Position numbers and translations under genes: made by a program. From Marinobacter algicola DG893 (GTDB lineage Bacteria; Pseudomonadota; Gammaproteobacteria; Pseudomonadales; Oleiphilaceae), in contig NZ_ABCP01000009.1 in NCBI RefSeq assembly GCF_000170835.1, forward strand, positions 62,001 through 126,000: a DNA stretch of 64,000 nucleotides. The letters run 5' to 3'. Below the pieces are notes generated by a model, which saw only the letters and a program-made list of their open reading frames with translations, did no database searches and had not been told where the DNA came from. This document shows positions 1-8,749 of the stretch, piece by piece. Position 1 is the first letter of the stretch, and every line of letters begins with the position of its first letter.

Positions 1-250
1 GCTCGACATTGACGCCCTGCAGGTGGTTTCCAAGGGCGTTAACGCCCTGCGCGCCGAAGACCGTGCGATTCTGATGGTGACTCACTACCAGCGCCTGCTG
101 AACCACATCGTGCCGGACCATGTTCACGTGCTGGCCGGTGGCAGGATCGTCAAATCCGGGGGGCGCGAACTGGCCCTTGAGCTCGAAGAGCGTGGTTACG
201 GCTGGCTCGGCGTGAAAGACGAAGAAGCCACCCCCAGTGCAGCCAGCTAA
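1..250 (+). CDS. sufC: SufC, Fe-S assembly ATPase (3' end only)
   Basis: This is the last 82 or so residues of SufC, the ABC-type ATPase of the SufBC2D scaffold that builds iron-sulfur clusters in the cytosol. The reading frame enters the window at base 2. The visible part starts in the D-loop (LDIDALQVV), continues through the H-loop histidine in MVTHYQRLL, and ends with the SufC-typical [20 protein letters not shown]. The Walker A and signature motifs lie upstream of the window. The stop lies 12 bases before sufD, so the genes are co-transcribed. Identification is firm because this C-terminal sequence closely follows the enterobacterial SufC sequence. Confidence 0.95.
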   Translation, partial: LDIDALQVVSKGVNALRAEDRAILMVTHYQRLLNHIVPDHVHVLAGGRIVKSGGRELALELEERGYGWLGVKDEEATPSAAS

Positions 251-262
251 GGAGGCCGTGGA

Positions 263-1549
263 ATGAAACCAGCACCAACCATTTCCAGCGCCTTCCTCGA
301 GCCGGGCGGGCATTCGCTGCCCGAGCCGTTGCTTGAGCTGCGCAAACAACGGGGTACGGCACTGGTGGACATGCCACTGCCGACCCGCAAAACCGAGAAC
401 TGGAAATACTCCAGCCGGCACCTGAAGCTGACCGACGAACTGGCCACTACCCTGCCGGCAACCGGCAAGGATGGCTACAGCTTGTCGATTCCCGGGTATC
501 GCGTGGTGTTCCACAACGGCGTGATGATTCCGGAAGCCTCGGACTTTCCGGACCTGGACGGCATCCGCATTCAACGCTTCGCAGATCTGGATGATGACGA
601 AGCCGCGGCCCTGGCCGAACGCCTGGACAACACGCTGGACACCCGTGCCGTACAGATGGCGCGACTGAATTCCGCCCGCTTTGAAGACGGCCTCTATATC
701 CAGCTGGACAAGGAAGCGGTTCTCGATCAGCCGTTGTTCATCGTGCATGAAGTGACCGGCACGGCTTCCGGCTCGGCGTACCCGCGGATTTATGTAGATG
801 CGGCACGTCACAGCCAGATTACGGTGGTAGAGGAATACCTCTCCAGCGGCGAGGAGCCGGTCATGGTGGATACCGTCACCGAGTTTGTTTTGGCAGACGG
901 AGCCCAGGTCACGAATGTACGGCTGGTCATGGAAGGCGAAAATGTACAGCACATCGGGGCGACCGGTGTCCGCCAGGCCGCCAACTCCCGCTTCGAGAGC
1001 CACTGCGTGGGCTTCGGTGGACCACTGCGTCGCCATGACCTGCAGGTTCGGCTGGAAGGCGAAGGCGGCGAGTGCAAGCTGAACGGCGTGGTTGTCACCC
1101 AGGGCAAACAGCACTACGACAACCACACCTCCATTGAACACGTTGCCGCCCACTGCGACAGCGAGGAAACCTATCGCAATATCGCTGCGGACGAATCCCA
1201 TGCCGTGTTCAATGGCCGCATCCATATCCATGAGGATGCCCAGAAGTCCAACGCGAACATGAACAACAAGAACCTGTTGCTCTCCACCGGCGCCGAGATC
1301 GATACCAAGCCCGAGCTGGAGATCTACGCGGACGATGTCAAATGCGCCCATGGCGCAACAATCGGCCAGCTTGACAGAATTTCCCTGTTCTATCTGGTAT
1401 CTCGTGGCATTGGGCGTCGTGAGGCCAATACCCTTTTGACGATGGCCTTTATTAATGAACTTGTTGAACAGATTCCGGTTCAGGCCGTCAAAGACGCTGC
1501 CCAGCTCCGGCTGAATGAATTTTTCGATCAGACGTTTCAGGAGGCCTGA
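263..1549 (+). CDS. sufD: SufD, Fe-S cluster assembly scaffold subunit
   Basis: This is SufD, 428 residues, the partner of SufB in the SufBC2D scaffold that receives sulfur from SufS/SufE and assembles Fe-S clusters. The N-terminal part has the PTRKTENWKYS motif typical of SufD. The C-terminal half is the right-handed beta-helix region, with the conserved stretch GATIGQLD followed by FYLVSRGIGRREA. The functionally important Cys/His pair can be seen in DDVKCAHGATIG. A GGAGG ribosome site lies just before the ATG. The gene sits between sufC (12-base gap) and sufS (6-base gap), as in other suf operons. Confidence 0.96.
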   Translation: MKPAPTISSAFLEPGGHSLPEPLLELRKQRGTALVDMPLPTRKTENWKYSSRHLKLTDELATTLPATGKDGYSLSIPGYRVVFHNGVMIPEASDFPDLDGIRIQRFADLDDDEAAALAERLDNTLDTRAVQMARLNSARFEDGLYIQLDKEAVLDQPLFIVHEVTGTASGSAYPRIYVDAARHSQITVVEEYLSSGEEPVMVDTVTEFVLADGAQVTNVRLVMEGENVQHIGATGVRQAANSRFESHCVGFGGPLRRHDLQVRLEGEGGECKLNGVVVTQGKQHYDNHTSIEHVAAHCDSEETYRNIAADESHAVFNGRIHIHEDAQKSNANMNNKNLLLSTGAEIDTKPELEIYADDVKCAHGATIGQLDRISLFYLVSRGIGRREANTLLTMAFINELVEQIPVQAVKDAAQLRLNEFFDQTFQEA

Positions 1550-1555
1550 CCGGTT

Positions 1556-2809
1556 ATGACAGACCTTTCCATGGCCAAAAAGTCGGGCACTGCGGCGTTC
1601 GACGTCGAGGCCATCCGCCGGGACTTTCCGATTCTTGATCAGCAGATCAACGGCAAGCCCCTCGTGTATCTGGACAACGGCGCTTCGTCACAAAAGCCCA
1701 TCGCCGTGCTGGACGCCATGGATCGCTATTACCGGGAAATGCATTCCAACGTCCATCGGGGAGCCCATACGCTTGGCGACCGCGCCACCAGCGCCTTCGA
1801 GGGCGCCCGGGAGAAGGTTCGCGCGTTCCTGAACGCTGACAGCACCCGCGAGATTATCTGGACCCGTGGCACCACCGAGGCCATCAACGTGGTGGCCAAT
1901 GGCCTGGCCGGCCGCCTCAAGCCTGGTGACGAAATTCTCGTCAGCCATATGGAACATCACGCCAACATCGTGCCCTGGCAGATGGTGGCCGAGCGCACGG
2001 GCGCGAAGGTGGTTCCCATCCAGATCACTCCACAGGGTGAATTGGATCCGGACTCGTTCAATAGTTTGCTGGGCGACCGCACCCGGGTACTGGCACTGAC
2101 GCACGTGTCCAACGTCCTGGGCACGGTGAACCCGATTGCACCGCTGATTGAGCAGGCCAAGGCTCACGGCGTGATCACCGTTATCGATGGCGCACAGGCG
2201 GTGCCGCACTTCCAGCCGGACGTACAGGCTCTGGGCTGTGATTTCTACGTGTTCTCGTCCCACAAGCTGTTCGGCCCGACGGGCGTTGGCGTGCTGTACG
2301 GCAAGGCCCAGTTGCTGGAAGAAATGCCCCCGTTCCAGGGTGGCGGTGAAATGATTGAGCGGGTGTCGTTCGAGCGCACCACCTGGAACGTGCTGCCTTA
2401 CAAGTTCGAGGCCGGCACACCGCCGGTTGCCGAGGCCATCGGCCTGGGCGCGGCCATTGATTATCTGGGCAACCTGGATCGCAATGGCATGGAAGCGTCG
2501 GAAAACGCGCTTCTCACCCGCGCCAACGAACTGGTCGAGTCGGTCCCGGGCATGGAAATCATCGGTACGGCCAGCCAAAAGGTGCCGGTCATGTCCTTTA
2601 AAATCGCCGGCCTGCACCCCAGTGATATAGGAACGCTGCTGGATCAGCAGGGCATCGCGATTCGCACTGGCCACCACTGCGCCATGCCGCTGATGGACTT
2701 TTACGGGGTTCCCGGTACAGCCCGGGCGTCCTTTGCGTTTTACAATACGCTGGAGGAAGTGGAACAATTATTCACTGCCCTGCAGAAAATCCAGCGTCTG
2801 TTTGCCTGA
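1556..2809 (+). CDS. sufS: SufS, cysteine desulfurase
   Basis: This is SufS, a PLP-dependent group II cysteine desulfurase of 417 residues that takes sulfur from cysteine and hands it to SufE. Visible motifs are the N-terminal YLDNGASSQKP, the His-rich SHMEHHANIVPW, the PLP-lysine region FSSHKLFGPTGVG, and the active-site cysteine near residue 377 in RTGHHCAMPLM. The short loop around this Cys marks the SufS class rather than IscS. About ten residues at the N terminus (MTDLSMAKKS) precede the conserved fold, and Met6 is an alternative start. A long ORF on the opposite strand inside this gene is a shadow. Confidence 0.96.
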   Translation: MTDLSMAKKSGTAAFDVEAIRRDFPILDQQINGKPLVYLDNGASSQKPIAVLDAMDRYYREMHSNVHRGAHTLGDRATSAFEGAREKVRAFLNADSTREIIWTRGTTEAINVVANGLAGRLKPGDEILVSHMEHHANIVPWQMVAERTGAKVVPIQITPQGELDPDSFNSLLGDRTRVLALTHVSNVLGTVNPIAPLIEQAKAHGVITVIDGAQAVPHFQPDVQALGCDFYVFSSHKLFGPTGVGVLYGKAQLLEEMPPFQGGGEMIERVSFERTTWNVLPYKFEAGTPPVAEAIGLGAAIDYLGNLDRNGMEASENALLTRANELVESVPGMEIIGTASQKVPVMSFKIAGLHPSDIGTLLDQQGIAIRTGHHCAMPLMDFYGVPGTARASFAFYNTLEEVEQLFTALQKIQRLFA

Positions 2810-2822
2810 TGGAGGTGGAAAT

Positions 2823-3176
2823 ATGACAGCCGAAGTCTTCACACCAACCGTGGCGGTCACCATGACCCCGACAGCGGTGAAACACGTACGCAAACAACTG
2901 GACAAGAAGCCTGAGGCGAAAGGTATCCGCCTGGCGATCAAGAAAAGCGGCTGTTCCGGCTTCAAGTATGAAACCCAGTGGGTGGAAGAAGCCGCAGCGG
3001 ACGACAAGGTGTTTCACATCGACGGTGTGGACGTCTTTGTAAAGGAAGAGCACCTGCCTCTGGTGAACGGCATTGAAATTGATTTCGTGACCGAAGGGGT
3101 GAACTCCCTGTTCCAGTTCCGGAATCCGAATGCGACGGCAGAGTGCGGTTGTGGCGAGAGCTTTACAGTCGCCTGA
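2823..3176 (+). CDS. sufA: A-type Fe-S carrier protein SufA/IscA family
   Basis: This is a 117-residue A-type iron-sulfur carrier that accepts clusters from the Suf scaffold and passes them to client enzymes. The three ligand cysteines are present: C44 in KKSGCSGFKYE, and C108 and C110 in ECGCGESF near the C terminus. The frame is open upstream to 2733. The ATG at 2823 is chosen because a GGAGG site (from 2811) lies at a good distance and because family length and the N terminus fit. It follows sufS by 13 bases and belongs to the same operon. Confidence 0.93.
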   Translation: MTAEVFTPTVAVTMTPTAVKHVRKQLDKKPEAKGIRLAIKKSGCSGFKYETQWVEEAAADDKVFHIDGVDVFVKEEHLPLVNGIEIDFVTEGVNSLFQFRNPNATAECGCGESFTVA

Positions 3177-3216
3177 ACCCGACAAACCAGATAGCGAATA
3201 CGAGGCCCATTAAGGC

Positions 3217-3759
3217 ATGCAAGAACGGGAAGTGGTCCTGACCAAACGCGAAGTAGAGGCGCGCCTGGTGCCCGCCGGAACCGAAATCATGATTCCGTCG
3301 GACACCTTCGTCACCATCACACAGTCACTGGGTGGTAGCTTCACCGTGGCCGTGAACGGCAACCTCGCTCGTATTGAAGGCCACAATGCCGATGCCCTGG
3401 GCAAGAAACCCCTTGAAAGCAGCTTCGACACCCCTGAAGACGGTACGGTGAACGAAAACCAGGTGTGGGAAGCGATGCGCAACTGCTACGACCCGGAAAT
3501 TCCGGTCAACGTGGTGGAGCTGGGCCTGATCTACGAGTGTGAAATACAGAATGGCACGGAAGACGGCAACCATGTGTACGTCAAGATGACACTCACGGCC
3601 GCCGGCTGCGGCATGGGCCCGGTGATCACTGAAGACGTCAAGACCAAGCTTGAGCATGTACCCAATGTGGACAAGGTGACCGTCGAACTGACCTTCGATC
3701 CACCCTGGAACAATGACATGCTCACCGACGAAGCCAAGCTTGAATTGGGGATGCTGTAA
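3217..3759 (+). CDS. sufT: SufT, Fe-S maturation factor
   Basis: This 180-residue protein matches the SufT family, found in suf operons and implicated in Fe-S protein maturation under high demand. Residues about 1-75 form the SufT-specific N-terminal region (TKREVEARLVPAGTEIMIP). The rest is a MIP18/DUF59 domain, with the DPEIPVNVVELGLIYE motif and the conserved cysteine in TAAGCGMGPV. It overlaps the next gene by one base (TAATG), which indicates translational coupling to sufE. The name rests on domain order and operon position. A plain DUF59 or PaaD-like annotation would be the alternative. Confidence 0.88.
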   Translation: MQEREVVLTKREVEARLVPAGTEIMIPSDTFVTITQSLGGSFTVAVNGNLARIEGHNADALGKKPLESSFDTPEDGTVNENQVWEAMRNCYDPEIPVNVVELGLIYECEIQNGTEDGNHVYVKMTLTAAGCGMGPVITEDVKTKLEHVPNVDKVTVELTFDPPWNNDMLTDEAKLELGML

Positions 3760-4220
3760 TGACTGCCGCTGAACAGGAGTTTTTGAACAATCCGCTCGGG
3801 AAAGACACCACCCTCGAAGACGTCCTCGATGGCTTTGAATTCCTGGACGACTGGGAAGAGCGTTACGCGTTCATTATCGACCTTGGCAAGCAGCTACCGG
3901 CATTTCCGGACGACGAGCGCAGGGAAGAGAATTACGTTCACGGCTGTCAGAGCCAGGTGTGGCTGATCCATCATTACGATGAGCAAAGTGGCAAGCTGTA
4001 CCTGCTGATTGACTCTGACGCCATCATCGTTCGCGGCCTTGCCGCCATTATCCTGGTGGCCCTGAATGGCAAGTCTCCCAGGGACCTGCTGGCCACGGAC
4101 ATCGACGAGCTGTTCGAACAACTGGATCTGTTCCGCCACATCTCGCCCACACGGGGCAACGGCCTGAGAGCCATGGTTGGCAAAATCCGGGATGTGGCTG
4201 CGGAAACCGCCGCAGCGTGA
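3759..4220 (+). CDS. sufE: SufE, sulfur acceptor for SufS
   Basis: This is SufE, 153 residues. It accepts persulfide sulfur from SufS on a conserved cysteine and delivers it to the scaffold. The acceptor is C63 in ENYVHGCQSQVW, followed by the typical fold through RGLAAIILVALNGKSP and a C-terminal RGNGLRAMV segment. Its start codon overlaps the sufT stop by one base. It ends the suf operon. The next gene, flgT, is convergent and begins 10 bases away, with no clear terminator in the gap. Confidence 0.93.
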   Translation: MTAAEQEFLNNPLGKDTTLEDVLDGFEFLDDWEERYAFIIDLGKQLPAFPDDERREENYVHGCQSQVWLIHHYDEQSGKLYLLIDSDAIIVRGLAAIILVALNGKSPRDLLATDIDELFEQLDLFRHISPTRGNGLRAMVGKIRDVAAETAAA

Positions 4221-4230
4221 TTGAGCAGCC

Positions 4231-5427
4231 CTACCAGACGATAGCCACGTCATCCCGCTGTATATTAATCAGCCCGCCAAAGACAGGAATGCTGCCGTTA
4301 CTGAAATCCGGGTGAACGTTGTTCACTGTCATGGTGGCGCGGCTGTCCACCAGTTCCGGGGTCGCCCCGGGTGAATCGAAGAAACTGGCACTGCGATAGA
4401 GTTTCAGCTCATCCCCCGGGCGCAAGCCTGCCGTGGCTCCGGAATCGAGCGTGACCTTGTTACCGTCGACTCTCGTCACCCGCGTGATGAATGGCTGACA
4501 AGCAAGCGCATCATTGACCGCGGACACCATGTTGTTCATCAATCCCGCAACAGCCTGTCCGTACTCGGTTTCCCGGAAACCCGCCGACCCGAACCCATCA
4601 GAAGACCCCGGCCCAGCATTCCAACGTGCCTCCGCCGAAAACCGCTCCTGATAGACAGGTGCGCCGCTGAAGCCGTCATAAACCATCATGTCCACCACAA
4701 ACCGCCGGTTCTGGTTCGCCGCACCAATGCCCCGTTGCAGGCGGTCGATAACAGAACTTCCCCAGGCGTCCGGGTCAGACACGCCAACATCACGGATGAC
4801 ACCGGTAACCACAAACTGCACCCCAAGCTCGCGAGCCACCTGGATCACGTTGCTCAATCGATTGTTGAATTTCTGGTGCGTTGGGGCATTAAGCAGGTCA
4901 TCAAACAGGCGCTGGGTGGTCGCACCAAAAACCTGGAGTTGGCCACCACTCTGTAGATCTGCCTGCAACAATTGCGGCAAGACTTCGCCGGCATCCCCTA
5001 TGCGCCCTATCCGGGCCTGATCCGGATACACCATGGGGAAACCGGTCACGGCCACGCGCTTTCTCAACTCTGCGGCATCGCCGGCCTGGCACTGGCCGCC
5101 GGCCGACATGTCGGCGCGAACCGTGACACGTAACAGATTGCCCCGCCGGTACTCGTCCACCACTTCAACGGACTTTGCCCGCGCTGACGAGGCAACCTGT
5201 AGGCGGGATTCCGTCACCACACCGTTTTCCATGGTGTCGCGGCTACTGATCCTGGCTTCGTACTGCAGGGAAACATCCCTTAACGCCGCCTTCTTAGCCT
5301 CCTGCCGTGCGCTGTCGACGTCATCGTTGTAAATGGTGGCGTGGCCGACGCCCTCCAGCACCACTGCCTGGGCACCGCCACACGCAAACACCAACAGCGC
5401 TGTGACCACGGAAATAGCCAGTTTCAT
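4231..5427 (-). CDS. flgT: FlgT-like flagellar assembly protein
   Basis: This 398-residue secreted protein resembles FlgT, which forms the H-ring around the basal body of sodium-driven polar flagella in Vibrio and helps outer-membrane ring assembly. A signal peptide (about residues 1-21, ending in GGAQA) precedes the FlgT N-terminal domain GVGHATIYNDDVDSARQEAKK. A middle domain follows (VTGVIRDVGVSD), then a C-terminal domain with a beta-rich end (SGATAGLRPGDELKLYR). It lies 14 bases downstream of the flgP-like lipoprotein gene on the same strand, the same pairing as in Vibrio. No other flagellar genes are in the window. Confidence 0.85.
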   Translation of the reverse strand: MKLAISVVTALLVFACGGAQAVVLEGVGHATIYNDDVDSARQEAKKAALRDVSLQYEARISSRDTMENGVVTESRLQVASSARAKSVEVVDEYRRGNLLRVTVRADMSAGGQCQAGDAAELRKRVAVTGFPMVYPDQARIGRIGDAGEVLPQLLQADLQSGGQLQVFGATTQRLFDDLLNAPTHQKFNNRLSNVIQVARELGVQFVVTGVIRDVGVSDPDAWGSSVIDRLQRGIGAANQNRRFVVDMMVYDGFSGAPVYQERFSAEARWNAGPGSSDGFGSAGFRETEYGQAVAGLMNNMVSAVNDALACQPFITRVTRVDGNKVTLDSGATAGLRPGDELKLYRSASFFDSPGATPELVDSRATMTVNNVHPDFSNGSIPVFGGLINIQRDDVAIVW

Positions 5428-5441
5428 GGGAAATCGTTCTC

Positions 5442-5984
5442 TTATTCGAGGTAGTAGAGGGAATCAACGCCCCGACTCTGGAAATCTCCGGCGCTGTCGT
5501 TGCCTCTGGGCATCGGAATTGGGCACAGGTCCTGCACTTCCCGATCGGTTACGCGGGAAACACAGGCACGGAACCTGGGCTCCAGCTTGAGTTCCATAAC
5601 GGTTTCCACCACGCCGTCACTGTGTTCATTCACGGCAACCATTTTGGCGCCACGGATGTAGCTATCAACGTAGGTGCGGAACATATCGTTCTGCAATACG
5701 AAATCGTTAACCGTTGAGCTGCCGTAGATCACGGTGCCATAAACCCGTTCCGCCAGGTTGCGATAGGCATCCAACTGGGACGCACGCCGGGCAAGCAGGC
5801 GCTTACGCGTGTTCAGGCGATCTTTCGACACTTGCTCATAGGTTCCGAAGCCGCTAACCCTCACCGTAATCGGGTCCAGTTCGGTCTGCTGCCGGTCAGC
5901 ACTGGCGTTCCGGTGCTGGCCCACGGGGGCGCAGCCGATCATTGTTACCACCAGCGCAGGTATCAGTATCCGCCGCAGGGTCAT
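5442..5984 (-). CDS. flgP: FlgP-like LPP20-family lipoprotein
   Basis: This is a 180-residue outer-membrane lipoprotein of the LPP20 family, most likely FlgP, needed for polar flagellum function. The frame runs upstream to 6092. The ATG at 5984 is chosen because a GGAGAA site precedes it and it directly gives a lipoprotein signal (MTLRRILIPALVVTMIGC, lipobox cysteine at residue 18). The body contains the LPP20-type repeat RRASQLDAYRNLAERVYG. It is followed by flgT with a 14-base gap. The final residues SLYYLE end at the stop. Confidence 0.82.
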   Translation of the reverse strand: MTLRRILIPALVVTMIGCAPVGQHRNASADRQQTELDPITVRVSGFGTYEQVSKDRLNTRKRLLARRASQLDAYRNLAERVYGTVIYGSSTVNDFVLQNDMFRTYVDSYIRGAKMVAVNEHSDGVVETVMELKLEPRFRACVSRVTDREVQDLCPIPMPRGNDSAGDFQSRGVDSLYYLE

Positions 5985-6239
5985 GTTGGTTCTCCGCAAA
6001 AAACATCTGTTCACTGCCCTTATGAAAAATTCACGCCAACCTTTGTAACCGACTGAATTCCATAATTTCATCTCCCACCGGGCCCGCCACACAGAAACCA
6101 GGCGGCAAAAAACTACCGCTATTTACAGTAAAAAAACAAACCGTTACCGCATCACCGGTGAGTCACGGTGGCAACTGAATTAACCTGAACTGAATGTCAT
6201 TTTTAAATTAGCAGTATCATCGCTTCATCAGGACACACC

Positions 6240-7499
6240 ATGACCCCATATCGTCTGACCAAGCTATCGCTAGCCATCGGCCTTTCCATCGCCACCACCT
6301 CCGCCATCGCGAGCCCGCAGGCGTTCATGTCGTCACGCTCCTTCGCCATGGGCGGCACCGGTGTTGCCGTCGCCCATCCGGCTGCGGCGGGCGCCACCAA
6401 TCCGGCGATGATGGCTGCAGACCACCATGAATGGTCCAACGATTTTGGTCTGATGCTGCCCTCCGTCAACGCCCGCTTTGCGGACGAAGAGGAAACCGTT
6501 GATCAGATCGACGATATTCAGGACACGATTGATCGCTTCCAGGAACTGGATAAGACGTCCAACCCGCAAGATGCCCGCCAAGCCGCCGGTGACCTGAGAC
6601 GCCAGCTCAATGACTTTGACCGCGACACCGTCCGGATTGACGGCGGCCTGGGACTCGCCCTGGCCGTGCCCACCGAGTCTTTTGCCGTCGGCTTTTTCAC
6701 CAACGGCAACGTCCGCGCCACCGTCCGCGGGGAGTTCGACGAGGACGACGAGCAGTTTCTGGCCGACCTGGAAACGGCAAGCATCGTCGACCTGATTGCC
6801 GCCGATCTCGACCGTGACCTGGAGTCCCGCGGCCGCATCCTGGCCTCTGCCGTCGCCGAAGTAGGCCTTTCCATTGCCACTTCCATAGAGCTTCAGGACA
6901 GCTCACGGCTGCAACTCGGCGTATCGCCAAAATACGTTCAACTGCGCACCTTCCAATACACCGAAACCGTCTCCGGGTTTGAGGACGACGAGTTCGACAG
7001 CGACGAATACCAGACCGACAAGAGCGGGTTCAACCTGGACGTGGGCGCCGCCTACGCTTTCGGATCCCGCAACCAGTGGAATGCCGGCATTGCGGTCAAG
7101 AACCTGATCCCGATGGAGCTGGACTCTGCAGCCAGCCGCCCCGACGAGGAAAAGCGCACTCTGGAACTTGACCCGATGGTAACTGCGGGCATCGCCCATA
7201 AAGGCGACTTCCACGTGCTGACCGCAGAAGTGGACCTGACGGAAAAGAAAGCCTTCGGCTATGAGGATGACACCCAGTGGGTTGCCCTCGGCGCGGAATT
7301 CGACGCTTTCCGCTACGCGCAACTTCGCTTCGGCGTGCGCCAGAACCTGGCCAGCAATGACGACAACGATGGCATCGAGGAAGACACCCAGTTTACGGCC
7401 GGTATCGGCCTGTCGCCCTTCGGTGCCCGCCTCGATATCGGCGGCCTGATCAGCGATGCCGATCTGGGCGCGGCGATTGAGTTCGGCGCTGCGTTCTAA
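6240..7499 (+). CDS. TraF-like (TraF_2) outer-membrane beta-barrel protein
   Basis: This is a 419-residue exported protein with a signal peptide (about residues 1-25, ending SAIAS) and a long beta-rich body. The segment AFMSSRSFAMGGTGVAVAHP is typical of the family that databases name conjugal transfer TraF (TraF_2). Despite the name, such proteins are common in marine gammaproteobacteria without conjugation genes, and none are present here. The C terminus ends in phenylalanine (IEFGAAF), as outer-membrane barrels often do. An acidic helical insert (about residues 80-125) interrupts the barrel. Function is unknown; a role in transport of hydrophobic compounds is only a guess. Confidence 0.75.
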   Translation: MTPYRLTKLSLAIGLSIATTSAIASPQAFMSSRSFAMGGTGVAVAHPAAAGATNPAMMAADHHEWSNDFGLMLPSVNARFADEEETVDQIDDIQDTIDRFQELDKTSNPQDARQAAGDLRRQLNDFDRDTVRIDGGLGLALAVPTESFAVGFFTNGNVRATVRGEFDEDDEQFLADLETASIVDLIAADLDRDLESRGRILASAVAEVGLSIATSIELQDSSRLQLGVSPKYVQLRTFQYTETVSGFEDDEFDSDEYQTDKSGFNLDVGAAYAFGSRNQWNAGIAVKNLIPMELDSAASRPDEEKRTLELDPMVTAGIAHKGDFHVLTAEVDLTEKKAFGYEDDTQWVALGAEFDAFRYAQLRFGVRQNLASNDDNDGIEEDTQFTAGIGLSPFGARLDIGGLISDADLGAAIEFGAAF

Positions 7500-7524
7500 G
7501 CCTGTTGTATAGAAGCAGTCCACC

Positions 7525-7553
7525 AAGCCCGGTTTGATACCGGGCTTTTTTTG
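7525..7553 (+). terminator. Rho-independent terminator after the TraF-like gene
   Basis: A perfect 9-bp stem (AAGCCCGGT / ACCGGGCTT) with a 5-base loop is followed by a run of T. It lies 26 bases after the stop codon of the TraF-like gene and ends that transcript before cca. Confidence 0.9.
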
Positions 7554-7632
7554 TGGCCAACCGGTTTGCCTGTGGCCAGCCTTGCCGGGATAATCCCCAG
7601 AGCAACATCCCTCAAGGAGCAGAACCCAATCC

Positions 7633-8742
7633 ATGAAAACCTATCTGGTGGGCGGAGCCGTCCGTGATGAACTTCTTGGTCTGCCGGTCAAAGACCGGGA
7701 CTGGGTGGTCACCGGTGCAACGCCGGAAGACATGTTGCGAAAGGGCTTCAAGCAGGTAGGCGCGGATTTTCCGGTATTCCTTCACCCAGACACCCGGGAG
7801 GAGTACGCATTAGCACGAACGGAACGAAAGCAGGGGCGAGGCTACCACGGATTTACCGTGTACAGCGCCCCGGACGTGCCCCTTGAGGACGATCTGAAGC
7901 GCCGTGACCTGACCATCAACGCCATGGCAAAGTCCACCGCAGGTGAAATTGTCGACCCCTTCCACGGCCGCCAGGACCTGCAGGATCACAAACTACGCCA
8001 CGTTTCCGAGGCCTTCGCCGAGGACCCGCTGCGCATACTGCGCACCGCACGCTTTGCTGCCCGCCTGCAGCCCCAGGGATTCACCATTGCCGAACCCACC
8101 ATGGCGCTGATGCGGCAGATGGTGGACCAGGGCGAGGTCGGCGACCTGGTGCCGGAGCGGGTATGGCAGGAAATCCAGCGAGCGTTGCATGAGCAGGAAC
8201 CCGGCACCTTTTTCGAAGTTCTGCGTGAATGCGGCGCACTGGCCGTCCTTATACCGGAGCTTGAGCCACTCGAGGCGTTTTCAGGCGCCATCGGCGCCTT
8301 GCGCCGTGCCCACGAAAGCAGCGATGATACGAGTGTCCGCTTCGCCGCGCTGCTTTCCCCCCTGGCGCCAGCCGAAGCCCGGAATCGAGCCAGGGCACTG
8401 AAAGCCCCCAACGACTGCCAGGATCTCACCCGCCTCATCACCGACGTGATACCAAAGATTCACACTATAACGTCTCACGACGCCGACCTGTTGCTGGACA
8501 TGCTGGATGGAGCAGACGTGTGGCGTCGGGCAGACCGATTTTCCGGCCTATTGGTTGCTCTGAAATGCGCGCTGCCGGAGCCAGAGCGGCACAGGGTGGA
8601 TTTGCTGAAATCCGCGCAACACGCCGCCACCGGGGTACAGGCGAAAACCCTGATGGAACAAGGGTTTCGTGGAAAAGAACTGGGTGAAGCAATCCGCAAA
8701 GAGCGGTTACGGCGTATCCTCGCATTCCTCAACAAAGAGTAG
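7633..8742 (+). CDS. cca: CCA-adding tRNA nucleotidyltransferase, short form
   Basis: This class II tRNA nucleotidyltransferase builds or repairs the 3' CCA end of tRNAs. The catalytic head is clear: LVGGAVRDELLG near the N terminus, the metal-binding acidic motif in KDRDWVV, then RRDLTINAMA and the arginine-rich DPLRILRTARFAARL. At 369 residues it is shorter than E. coli Cca (412). The region that carries the HD phosphohydrolase motif in E. coli is shortened and lacks the HD pair: after VRFAALLSP the sequence runs straight into AEARNRARALK. The additional phosphohydrolase activities of the E. coli enzyme are therefore probably absent. Confidence 0.92.
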   Translation: MKTYLVGGAVRDELLGLPVKDRDWVVTGATPEDMLRKGFKQVGADFPVFLHPDTREEYALARTERKQGRGYHGFTVYSAPDVPLEDDLKRRDLTINAMAKSTAGEIVDPFHGRQDLQDHKLRHVSEAFAEDPLRILRTARFAARLQPQGFTIAEPTMALMRQMVDQGEVGDLVPERVWQEIQRALHEQEPGTFFEVLRECGALAVLIPELEPLEAFSGAIGALRRAHESSDDTSVRFAALLSPLAPAEARNRARALKAPNDCQDLTRLITDVIPKIHTITSHDADLLLDMLDGADVWRRADRFSGLLVALKCALPEPERHRVDLLKSAQHAATGVQAKTLMEQGFRGKELGEAIRKERLRRILAFLNKE

Positions 8743-8749
8743 ACACGCG

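Noticed and set aside
1688..2767. Long minus-strand ORF of 359 codons opposite sufS
   Set aside because: It lies fully antisense to a clear SufS, has no recognisable domain and no ribosome site. It is a shadow of codon bias in GC-rich DNA.
6000..6100. Sigma-54-like sequence upstream of flgP (TGGCGT and TTTCA on the minus strand)
   Set aside because: The -12 GC is missing, so the match is too weak to call a promoter.
6240..7499. Conjugation system suggested by the TraF-like match
   Set aside because: No other transfer, pilus or relaxase genes are near. The name comes from a broad outer-membrane family.
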